From assembly GCF_041956535.1 (NCBI RefSeq), contig NW_027192208.1, forward strand, positions 149,036 to 213,035: DNA of 64,000 bases, given 5' to 3'. The position numbers and the translations under genes were made by a program. Numbering within the stretch: position 1 is the stretch's first letter; every line of letters starts with the position of its first letter. Source of the DNA: Calcarisporiella thermophila CBS 279.70 (lineage: Eukaryota > Calcarisporiellomycota). Positions 31,987-44,408 of this stretch are shown one piece after another. The notes under the pieces were generated by a model. It did no database searches. It was not told where the DNA came from and saw nothing but the letters and a program-made list of their open reading frames with translations.

Positions 31987-33723
31987 ATGGATTCTATGCT
32001 AGAGGATATTCCGGAGGCGGATTTCACAGAATCCTCACAGCGCGCCTGGGAGCAGCAACAAGAAATTGAGGATGAGTTCGAACGGAGACGGAGAGCAAGA
32101 ACAATCGCCGTTCCCACTGATGATAAAAAAGTGCGGTTAAAGTTAAGAGAGCTCGGAGAGCCACAGTGCTTATTCGGCGAAGGGGTGAGTTTGATGGATT
32201 AATTTGCACTTTTGCCCCATCAGCTGGCCTTAACAGCTCTTTGTCTATCCAGCCTGGGGATCGTCGCGATCGGTTAAGATATTTGCTTTCAAAGTTGGAG
32301 GGAGTGGAGGTGGAGGACGAGGAGGAGGAGTCAGAAGAATCAGAGGTAGCTGCCTTATTTCCCTCCCCTCATTTTTGTTAATTCTGTTTATTAAGATGGC
32401 TCTCATTCTTTATAGGAGGAGGAGGAGTTCTATACCGAAGGAAGCATGCAATTACTAGCGGCAAGAAGAGAGATCGCCAGATATTCGCTTCCAAGGTATC
32501 GCTTTTTCTTTGGCGTTATTTGCTTTTAAAATGTATTTGATGCCGTATTCTAACCAAGACTCCTCTTCTGAATTTTGGGTTCATTTTAGGGCGCGCGCTC
32601 GACTAGCACGGCAGCGAGAGGAGCAAGAGTTTACCTTGCCCCAGCTCAAGTCTGCGCGCAGAGACCTCAATGAGAAGCTTAAAACCTTTGCCAACTTTAG
32701 TTCCCAGATAGAGGGGGAGCGTCCGGTATCTGCAAGTGTTTTCGCACCAAACTCAAAAATCGTGGCTACCGGCTCCTGGACGGGGTTATGCAAACTATGG
32801 AGTGTTCCACAGAGTGAATGCATTCTAACTCTGCGAGGTAAGGCTATTTCTATTCTTCTCTGTGCCTCCTCCCCACCCCCCCTCTCTATCCACCTCCATC
32901 TAATGGCTCATGCATTACCGTAGGGCATACGGAGCGCGTTGGTGGGATTGCCTTCCACCCGGAGGCGTTTCACACCCTAGACCAATCCTCGGCGAACCTT
33001 GTCTCAGGCGCAGCCGACGGTTCAGTTTATCTGTGGTCGCTGGACCGTGATACGCCGCTCGCGTCTCTGAAGGGCCATCAATTGCGGGTCGCCCGCGTAG
33101 CCTTCCACCCATCTGGTCGCTACGTCGGCACTGCCTCGCACGATACCACCTGGCGCCTGTGGGACGTTGAGAAGCGGCACGAGCTGCTATGTCAGGAGGG
33201 CCATGCCAAGGAGGTCCATGCCATCGCGTTCCAGGACGACGGGGCCCTCGTGGGCAGCGGCGGGTTCGATGCCATCGGGAGGGTGTGGGACTTACGAACG
33301 GGGAGGTCGGCGATGGTGCTACAGGGGCATGTCAATGACATCTATGCAATCGACTTCTCCCCCAACGGCTACCAAGTTGCCACCGGCAGTGCAGATAATT
33401 CGGTGCGGATCTGGGATCTTCGGTCGCTCAAGCAGCTGCACGTCATCCCGGCCCACAACTCTCTGGTGTCGGACGTGAAATTCTTCCACCACCACGCGCC
33501 CCACACCGAGAAGCCCGAGACCACGGGGCTGTTCCTGGTGAGCGGCGGCTTCGACGGGAGCGTGAGGATATGGTCCGCGGACGACTGGCGAATGGTGAGA
33601 AGTCTAGAGGGCCACGACGGAAAGGTTGCGAGTGTGGACGTGTCGGGCGACCGTCAGTGGATTGTGTCGGGAGGATTCGATCGCACCTTCAAGCTGTGGT
33701 CCCAGGAGGGCAATGTTTATTGA
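31987..33723 (+). CDS. PRP4: PRPF4, U4/U6 snRNP WD40 protein
   Basis: The ATG at 31987 gives [20 protein letters not shown]. Residues ~30-60 match the PRP4-type SFM segment ([34 protein letters not shown]), followed by [19 protein letters not shown]. Introns occur in the N-terminal half. Then [20 protein letters not shown] and, after another splice, seven WD40 blades beginning [20 protein letters not shown] and including [45 protein letters not shown] and [23 protein letters not shown]4 joins PRPF3 and the cyclophilin PPIH on U4/U6 snRNA in the tri-snRNP. The stop is at 33723. Together with U1-C and the SR-type protein it makes three spliceosome genes in this window. Confidence 0.95.
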
Positions 33724-33938
33724 GGGGGAGGGGGTGCAAACAATAAAAATGCGATTTTTCTCTTTCACTTTATTGAGAAGTATAGGTAATGGATCCCCTC
33801 TCGGGCCAAGGAAATGGGGTCAGTGCGAGTACACAGAAGAAATGAACGATGGAAAACACAAATATGTAAAGTACACGGATGCTAGGCCAATAAATTGGGC
33901 ATTATGATACAATTCGCCGCCCTCTTGTCTGCTGCCTC

Positions 33939-34779
33939 TCACTCCTCCCTCCCGCTTGACAAGTCCCTGTACCGCCAAATAACTTTTTGGCTCTCGCTAT
34001 GTGATTTTGTTTTTCCCATTAGAACGCAATCCTAGAGCAGAGAAGAATTGGGCGATAGCCTACAATACCTTTTCCACATGGCTCCCACCACCTCTGACAC
34101 TTGTGCATTCGAGAGCCAGGGGAAGAGGAGGCGCACGATGGGAGCATAGTGTGTTCGGTACAGGATGAACGCGTTGGGCCGCTTGCGCTTCTTGGAGGGG
34201 GCGGCGGAGGGGTGAGCCGCGGAAGGGGGCGGATTAAATAGAAGATTGGGGTCGCCGCCTCGTTTCTTGGCATTGCATGTGCCACAGGCTCTCGCCGGGT
34301 TGGTCGGTTTCACATCCTCGCTCAGCGACAGCGCACGGGGGGATATGGCGGCGTCGTACATCAGGCTGACCAGAGGGAGCCCTTGTTGCAAACGATCTCT
34401 ATCCATTCCGGCGGCCACTTCGCTTCTCGGAGGGGTGTCCACCTCGTGGAGCAGCATGGAAGGGTGAGGAGGGGCGTGTGGATGGCTCTTCTTTAGGGGT
34501 GGGAGGCAGGGCGATAGAGGACGTACGTGCAGCTCGGAGGAGGAGGCGGATGGAAAGGAGGACGGGGGTTCCCTCTGCTGGCTCGGATTCTCCGGCGGAT
34601 CTGCCTGTAATGTTCACACGCATGGTTAGTAGGGAGGGAGGGGTGATGAGGGGCGAGAAGGGGGAGAAAGCAACCTCGTTGAGGGCAAGCTCCCACCACG
34701 CATCGGCGTCGTCGAAGCGGAGCTCGCGGGCTGGAGAATCGTCGGCTTCGTCGAGTGGGAACGGGATAGGGAGAAGCAT
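33939..34779 (-). CDS. MATA-type HMG-box protein, mating-type-like candidate
   Basis: Three exons, 34779-34675, 34604-34069 and 33996-33939, join in frame to about 232 residues. The N-terminal two thirds is acidic then Pro/Ser-rich without motifs. The C-terminus is an HMG box: KKRKRPNAFILYRTHYAPIV, then FPWLSNAQVSEVVGAMWK, and after the last splice SESQKVIWRYRDLSSGREE and the stop. NAFILYR, LSN..[VI]S and GxMWK are typical of the MATA_HMG subgroup found in fungal mating-type proteins (Mat1-2/mat-Mc, SexM/SexP) and some sexual regulators. Helix 3 is covered only in part, because the protein ends about where the box does. The acceptor of the last exon (CATAG|C) is chosen for phase and for the WK-E-S match. 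The known Mucorales sex-locus neighbours (TPT, RNA helicase) are absent here, so this may be a paralogue outside the locus. Confidence 0.78.
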
Positions 34780-35640
34780 GGGGGGAGTAGGGTTGGGGAG
34801 GGGGAAAGCGAAAGAGGGGAGAAGACGGGCAGGATAGACTTTAGATGCGGAAAAAAGCTGTGAACCTCGCGGCCATATTTTATACTTCTCAAAGTAGGGG
34901 CATTCCTAATCGGGCGACCAAAAGGCTAGCTGGGAGAACGGCAGCAATGTTTTCCTTCTCCTTCTCCACCCCACTTTCCCCCCTGCAAGAAAGGTAACCT
35001 TAGCACAAAACACTAGTATGGCGCCCGCCTTCCTTCTCGGATGATAGCCAACCCCCTCAAGTCAATAAAGCTTGGAAAGCCCCTCTCCCCGCCTCCACCT
35101 TCTATCCCCGAGTTTAATTTACAGATAGCTCTTATTTGGGTAACTCTCCCAGAAAACCATGCCCTAACTCAATTCTGAAGTGACTGCGACCCAATGGCTT
35201 GGAAAGAGCGGCACTCCCATTTCCGTCCCCTCTCCTCCGCCATCCTTCTCGCTCCAAAGGAGCTGGGCTGCTCGTGGGCCTTCGTGGCCGTGTAAACCCT
35301 TCCCATTGCTCTCCTCACATAGCAAGCGGTATCGGCGCCTCTCCGCGTTGCAATTAGACTGCTTGCGCCACACCCGAGCCGGGTCATTGAATTGAGAATC
35401 AAATATAACGCTACTGCGCTGTTATCTCCACACTCGTTTTGATTTTCCCCACACTCCGAGGTCCGAGTTAAATCTCTAAACCCTAATCATTGACTCTAAC
35501 CTAACCTAGATTGTTGAGGGTAGTTTATTTCCAAAACATTGTGCGCGCGTCCCTGAGTGGATGTGTCAAAATAAATCGCGTCCCCTTCATCCTCATTCTC
35601 CTCCCCCCCCCCCCCTTTCATTGCCGTATTTAATCCCAAG
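34780..35640. other. Divergent promoter region
   Basis: About 860 bp between the HMG gene and CAP-H. A run of 13 C (35603-35615) lies just upstream of the CAP-H start. No gene seen. Confidence 0.6.
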
Positions 35641-38191
35641 ATGCATCCGCCTATAACTCCTCAGCGCCCCAGTTCCAAACCCAATCACCGTATCACGCCG
35701 AATAAATTCAACGATGACGAGGCTGAAAAGCGATCGCGCCGGCAATCTGCACTAGATCAGCGATTGCGGCGCGTGTCCAATCTGCTCCACACGCCCGGAA
35801 GCAATGGCCCATCCCCCCGAAGACCCATGAAACCTATTGATGTGGTCAATCCCAATACGCCACTACCAAGCTTAAGCAGAGAGCAAATGTACATGAATTT
35901 TGAGGAGTGGATGAAGATGGCAACCGATAATGTGCTTATCCAGAACTTTTTTAGTCAGGATGAACACCGTGCTAACCAAGATGTTGTGTGCTTTTTCATT
36001 GCTGTTAGAAAATCAATGCGACCAACAGTTGGAATTTTGCCCTTATCGATTATTTTCACGAGATGACGTTCCTCCGTGAAGGCAATTCCATCAATTTCCA
36101 AAAGGCATCATGCACGCTTGATGGATGTGTGAAAATTTATACATCGCGAGTGGATTCAGTGGTGTCAGAGACCGGGAAGCTGCTCAATGGGCTGGCCGAT
36201 AGTAACAGTACGCTTCTAGCTGCTCCGCTGTCTCGTGATGAAAGGACTCATTTTTTTTACTTATGTAACCACAATAGGAGAAGAAAGGGTATATGATGAC
36301 GATGAAGATGAAGATGGAGAGACTGAGCGCACCACTCGAAAGAAGGTATATTCACTTTTCCTTGAAGCCGCAGTATACGTTATTGAATTTTGCCCACTCT
36401 AGGCGTCACGCAGCGAAAATACTCTTGTCAAAGACTTCTCCGCTCTCACCCTCAAGAAGTTTGATCTTGAATTTGCGGTGGACCCCCTCTTTAAGAAGAC
36501 CTCGGCTGATTTCGACGAGGGCGGGGCCAGAGGGCTGCTGCTAAATCACCTGGGTGTAGACCGCGAGTGCCGTATTATCTTCGATGCGAGTGATGCCGTC
36601 GCTGAGGCGGATGATGAGGTGGAAGAGGAGGACGACGAGGAGGAGCAATCCAAAGAAAAAGAGCTGGAGCAAGTTCCCGTGCTACTCGACATGTCTGCGC
36701 TGGTGGCGAAACTGCCGACGAATCTATCGGAGTTAGTGTCTCGCGAGATCTGCCCTTCGCTGGCCGACTTCGAATTCTCATCCGAGGACACGGGCGATCT
36801 CTCCATGCTCAAACACTCTCTCCAGCAGGAGGTCGAGCAGGCTCAGGCCGCCGGGGAGGACATTGACGACTTTTTCGATTCCAACGAGCATCAGCCGTTT
36901 GTACCCCTGGGGCTCCAGGACGACGACGACGACGACGGGGAGGGCCTTGGCGGGGAGGGTGAGTTCGATCCGTTGGACTCGGGGCTCAATGCGGTCTCCG
37001 AGCGCGACTTTGTGATGGCCATGACGGGTGAACAAAACGAGGTGTTCTCCTATTTCGACACGAGGTTCACTCGCAACTGGGCGGGGCCGGAGCACTGGAA
37101 GCTCCATAGCCGAGTGTCGAAGGACACAACCAAGGCGGCGACCGGCGCCGACGGCGACGATCCACCTCCTCTTGAGAAGAAGCGGCGGAAAGAAAAGGAG
37201 GTGGTTGAGATTGATTTCATCAACGGGATGGACATTGACGAGGAGGTCCTCTTCGCGCCCGCCTCCAAGAGCTCCATCACACTCCCGGAGTTCAAGCCGG
37301 ATAAGGAGCCAACCCACCTGCTTCCGGACGATATGCATTTCTCCTCCCGACAATTGCTACGGCTTTTCCTTAAGCCATCCTTCTCCCTTCAGCGAAAACT
37401 TCGGAGGCCCGGCGGCCCTGTTGCCGAGGCGGGATGGGAGGGGGATGGGAATGGGTTGGAGATGGAGCCCGATGAGAAGTTCTGGGCTGCCGACCAAAAT
37501 GAGAACGGGCTCTTGGCGGATGGGGTGGACGTGTTCCGTACCGACCTTGGTATGTATTAAAAATATTTTCAGTGCTAGCTTTGGACATACTCATCCTTTT
37601 TTTTTTTTCCTCCACCAGCGACCGCAGATTCTCGTGATTCCGCTGATGCTCTCTTCAATGACGCGGAAGACTTGGAAGACGATATGATATTCGAGGACGA
37701 CCTGGCCGATCTAGGCGACCCGGTCATATCCCAAGCACGAAAAGTGAAGCCGCAGCAAATCAACTACGCCAGGATGGCCAAGAGAGTCGATGTTCGTAAA
37801 TTAAAGGAAAATCTATGGCGTGAGCTAATACATGATAGCAAGGTGAGCCTTTCGACCATTAAAAAATGCTGCTTTCACTTTTGCTAACTTTTGGCCTATG
37901 GAACCCTCGCTAATGTAGACCGAACCAACCAATGGTGATGTTGAACCTCTCCAAGACCCGGAATCCACAGAGGATGCCGACGACGGCACAGAGGTGGCTG
38001 GAGAGCAGCGCTTTTCCGAAATCGTGCAGGGGCTCAAGAATCGCTACACCGCGAATAAGATGCGCGATATTTCGGTGCCGTTCTGCTTCATTTGCCTGTT
38101 GCATTTGGCCAATGAGAAGAATTTAAAGATCAGCGAGGCCGGGGCAGATGGGGAGTTGAATGAGCTGGTGATTACTCAGGACTCCTTCTAA
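35641..38191 (+). CDS. BRN1: Condensin subunit CAP-H (BRN1, kleisin)
   Basis: The ATG at 35641 opens MHPPITPQRPSSKPNHRITP, then NDDEAEKRSRRQSALDQRLR. The N-terminal kleisin region reads EQMYMNFEEWMKMATDN and, after an intron, KINATNSWNFALIDYFHEMT, then NFQKASCTLDGCVKIYTSRV, the CAP-H signature. A long acidic exon holds KKFDLEFAVDPLFKKTSADF, LLLNHLGVDRECRIIFDAS and NWAGPEHWKLHSR. The C-terminal winged-helix part reads NYARMAKRVDVRKLKENLW and FSEIVQGLKNRYTANKMRDI, ending with VPFCFICLLHLANEKNLKI. CAP-H bridges the SMC2/SMC4 heads and drives mitotic chromosome condensation. The first intron has a weak donor (GTGCTT) but its two flanks rebuild the conserved sequence exactly. Several acidic runs lie in the middle linker. 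Confidence 0.95.
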
Positions 38192-38613
38192 GGGCTTTGT
38201 ACCATTTATTTCTTTCCCTCTCCTCCTCTTTGCTCCCTTCCGCCGCTTGAAGATCAGGGTTAGGTTTTGTTCATGTGTATTTTGTGTTTTTGTAATTTTC
38301 TTTCTCTTTGGTCGATATCTTTTCTCACCTATTCCTAGTTCATATATGCTTTTCTTCTTTCTGAATTCCTGCTAATCTCATTTGTCTGCTTGTATTGGAA
38401 TAGCCTTTTTTTTCCTGTGCCTTATATACAACCTAATAGATTCCATACCTCCCTCTCTACTGGCCTTTCAGATATCCGATTTCAGACAGTGGCGGAGTCA
38501 GTCTTGAGTTGGAGCGAACAAATTCTGACGCAAAAAAAAAATAATAAACATCTCGAAGTGACATTCACTCCGATTCTTATTCTATCTTGCATCCATTTTA
38601 GATCATCATCACC
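38192..38613. other. Intergenic
   Basis: About 420 bp, T-rich 3' flank of CAP-H followed by the promoter of the PheRS gene. No gene seen. Confidence 0.7.
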
Positions 38614-40821
<2,208 letters not shown>

Positions 40822-41896
40822 GACATGATGGTGCGAAAGCTTAGGAGTTGTGATGGTGGAGTTGTTCCTATTTGTTTGAGAGTTCTTAAACGTCTGAAAA
40901 CCCAAGCCAAATAAACATAGAGAAACATAATTTCCCCTTAGTTTTTGGACATTTTCCGGGGCCCCGACCCTCTTCGGTTCTCGATTCACGTTACCAGGCC
41001 AGCGGCGGATTGACAGCTGGCGTGGAGAGGGGGGGGGGGGGTGGGGGCGGCCGGACTGTTGGGGCCGCCCATCCCCCTCTCTGCCGCGGCCCCGGCCGGA
41101 GAGCGAGGGCCCAGCCGACAAGAGAGCCGGCTCTGGCTGAGAAAGTTAGTGTTCAGCGCTGGGTTGTGCGCCGAATCCCTAGATCTGGGACAGTGCGCGC
41201 TTCTCCCGCACCCAAAAAGCTCGCGCGCGCGAGTACGAAAATTAAGGTTTAAAGTAATCAACGACGGCGTATAAATATATATACGTACCACGTGTTTTCG
41301 ATATTGTAAAAATTCGTGATGACCACGCGGGCCTCTGTGTAGCCATAACATTTGTTCCGCTTATTTTTTTTTTCCTGTCCTCGCCGCTCGTTCTGTTCCT
41401 CTCAACTCTCTCCTCAAACCTTTTTTTTTTTAATGCTGAGAAGTGGCTGGCGAACCATTATCTTTTGCAATTTTTCCGCAAGAGTAGTAGAGTCAGTTTA
41501 TTTTGCTCCCGTTTTCCCTCCCCTCGTGCTCCCCTTTCCTGGCCCCCCTCCCCCCCTCCCCCTCCTCTCGCCGCCCCCAACCGTGCGCCGACTTTTGCGT
41601 CCCCTCATTCCCCCCCGCAGCAAGCCGGCCCGCTGATCTCCCCTCGTCTCCTCTCGCTCGACCGCGGATTCCCCCGCTGCGTCTCCCCCTTGCGCTTCTC
41701 CGCCCGCCTTGTTTATACACACGCCCGGCTATTTATTCTCCACCTATCCAGATACTCCCCAATATCCTCTCTCTGTCCCTATTCTCTAGTATATCCGCCC
41801 CCCCCCCCCCCGCCCGTATATTCCCCATATAGCGTTCTGATTGTTTATACTTCGCCGCAATCATTTTGGCACTTTCAGAACACAGGAAACGGAGTC
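40822..41896. other. Intergenic and 5' leader of the HMG-box gene
   Basis: About 1.1 kb. It holds a run of 13 G (41029-41041), a pyrimidine-rich leader of several hundred bases and a run of 14 C (41798-41811) close to the start codon. The open frames here are compositional. No gene seen. Confidence 0.6.
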
Positions 41897-42270
41897 ATGA
41901 GTGATGACCGACATTACCAACCCTACGCCCCCTCCTCTAATGACTCCGCCGCCGGCTTCGATCCTCGGGTAGCCGCGCGTGATCGGTACCCGGCCGCCGT
42001 CGCCACCGCCCGCCTCCAGCAGCACCAGCAGCAGCACCAACAGCCTCAACTGCCAAGCTGGGATTCGCGGGGTTTGGACATGTTCCGGGCGGACATGATG
42101 TCCGGCGGTAAGATTCTGGCCTCTTGATTACGTGTTTAATGAATCAGCCATTGAATGTTGAAAACAGGATCCTGGCGGAGCCCTCAGCAGTCCATCGCCC
42201 AATTCTCCCAGCACTCCACCTCCTTTCCGCAGCAGCCCATTTCGGGAGCATTCTCGCCGCTCTCACACCC

Positions 42271-42302
<32 letters not shown>

Positions 42303-44408
42303 CGCACTCGCAGCAGTCTTCGCACCAATCGCAATCGGCCGCTCCATTTCAGCCCAGCTCACTCCGGCCCGCAGACAGCCTGTACGGCGGCGCGGGGAGC
42401 GGCTGGGAGAGCCAGCCGAGCGTGGTCTTGCCATTCATGTCCAATTCCGCTGGCTTCGACAGCGGCTTCGAAAGCCTGGGTGTGGGTGGGATGTCACAGG
42501 TGGGAATGACAGGACTGGAAGGAATGAAAGAAGGGGATCTCCTGGAACAACAGGGCGATACAGTAAGTGGTTCTCGCTTGCACGCCGATTCCCCCAGCGA
42601 GCAGTTGGTCTGATATCTCTTGCTTTTCTGCCTCGTAGGGAAGATCCACGGCTGGGTCAGAATACGGCCAGAGTCGCGAGTCGACAACCTATGGCCGAGC
42701 TATGGCTGGCTACTCCGGCCTGTCACCGAGTCTCACGCAGCAGACGCAGCAGCAGCAGCACGCACAGTCTCGCCAGGGGATATGGCGAAATAGCGGGAAC
42801 ATTCGCCCCTCCACGGCCATAGTTGACATTGCATCGCCGCAGACTCCGGCTCCATTGCCGCCACAACAGCCGCCCCCCCCGTCTCCTCAACCATTCCAGG
42901 TGGAGGGAGGGTTGGCGCGGCCTGGTCAGCAGTCGCAGCAGCAGCAGCAGCAGCAATCACAACATCAACAGCATCCTCACCAGCACCAACCTCAGCAGAC
43001 GGGGTATTTAAGTCATTCGCATGCTTCCATGTTTATGCATCCCGCCTATTCTCAGGACTCAATGCAGCAACCACAACCTAGAACACGACCACCCCCCATC
43101 AGCAGCAATATCATTCCCAGCCGTCGCCACAGCACCACACCTCCCCGCACCCCCCATCCATGCAATACCAGCACCCCCACCCGCGCTCATACACCATCAC
43201 CGCATCGCACCCATTCATCCCCACCGGCCCCTCCTCCTCCCCCCTCCCTCCCGCGTCCCCCCTCCCTCTCCCCACCAAAATCCCCCCCAGCGGCCCTTCC
43301 AGCCGCAGCCCCTGGCGCAGCCGCCGCCGTCGTCGTCGTGGCGATTTCACTGCGAGGAGCACGACCCGCGGCCCGACCCCCCCCACCCCCTCGGAAGCCC
43401 CCGCCAGCGCCGCACAGCAGGCCCACCTCCCCCCGTCCTCGCTGCTCCCCCAGCAGGTGAAGCCAGAGTATGGCGGCACGCGGCCGGCCAATGCGTTCAT
43501 GGTGTTCGAGGGGCGCCACGACGTGGGCGACACGAGAGGGCAGCCGATCCTTGGGCAGGAGTGGACGACGGTCAGTCAGGTAGGCAAACTTGCAAAGAGA
43601 AAGGCGAGGTCCCGCCCCGCTCCCCTGGGGCTGGACCTCCATTTAACCACGGTTTTCAATTGACTGTTCCCCTAATTACGCTCTGTCCTTTCAGCCCCGC
43701 CATGACCCCTTCCGTCAGCTGCAACCGCCCACAACGCCTAAATCGGCATCCCGGCTCTCGGACCACTCCCCCCTTGCTCCAATCCCGGGCGGGGTGGACT
43801 ATCTGGGGTCCCCCACCTCGGCCAAGCTTGAGCGGCCGACCATCAAGCGCCCAATGAACGCGTACCTAATCTTCAACCGGGACATGCGGCCCAAGTTGCT
43901 CGAGGAGAACCCGTCGATGTCAGTGTCGGAGCTGAGCCGTGAAATCAGCAACCGGTGGCACAACCTGGACAAGAAGGAGAAGGAGTACTACCTGAACAAG
44001 GCGCGCGCGCTCAAGGAGGACTTCCAGGCCGAGCACCCCTACTTCTCCTACCGCAAGCGCAAGTCCGACGGGTTCCGGGAGGGCGGCGAGGAGGACGACG
44101 GGTACCCCATGAAGCCGCCGACGCGCCGAGCCAAGAAGGACCCCGAGGCCCCCAAGCATCCCATGTCCGCCTTCCTGTTCTACCTCTCGGCGGTCCGCCC
44201 CGAGGCGGCGGCCGAGTACCCGGGCAGCACCGTCGGCGCCATCTCGAAGATCATCTCGGAGCGGTGGAAGGTGATGACGGCCGAGGAGAAGGAGCCGTGG
44301 GAGCGCAAGAGCCGCGAGGACAAGGAGCGGTACGCGCGCGAGCTACAGGAGTACCACGCCAAAAAACGAATGATGCGCATGGAGGAGGAGAGTGGCGAAG
44401 GCGGGTGA
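41897..44408 (+). CDS. Q/P-rich protein with tandem HMG boxes
   Basis: The ATG at 41897 (MSDDRHYQPYAPSSNDS) starts a long Gln/Pro/Ser-rich disordered region over several exons (introns after 42107, about 42562 and about 43579). The C-terminus has two HMG boxes: KRPMNAYLIFNRDMRPKLLE with SVSELSREISNRWHNLDKKE and, after a basic linker, KHPMSAFLFYLSAVRPEAAA with TVGAISKIISERWKVMTAEE. Both keep the KxPM-[NS]-A-[YF] opening and the W-K/H core. The second ends in ERYARELQEYHAKKRMMRM. Such proteins bend or bind DNA without strong sequence specificity (NHP6/HMO1/HMGB group); the Q-rich N-terminus suggests a transcription cofactor. Between 43081 and 43097 the reading frame shifts by one at a run of six C; as the bases stand the protein would end at 43460 (see findings). 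The other frame restores the Q/H/P-rich style and leads into the HMG boxes. Confidence 0.85.
42272..42301 (+). repeat. CAG repeat encoding ten Gln
   Basis: Ten pure CAG codons in the disordered part of the HMG-box gene. Further mixed CAG/CAA and CAC tracts lie near 42735-42765 and 42930-43000. Confidence 0.9.
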
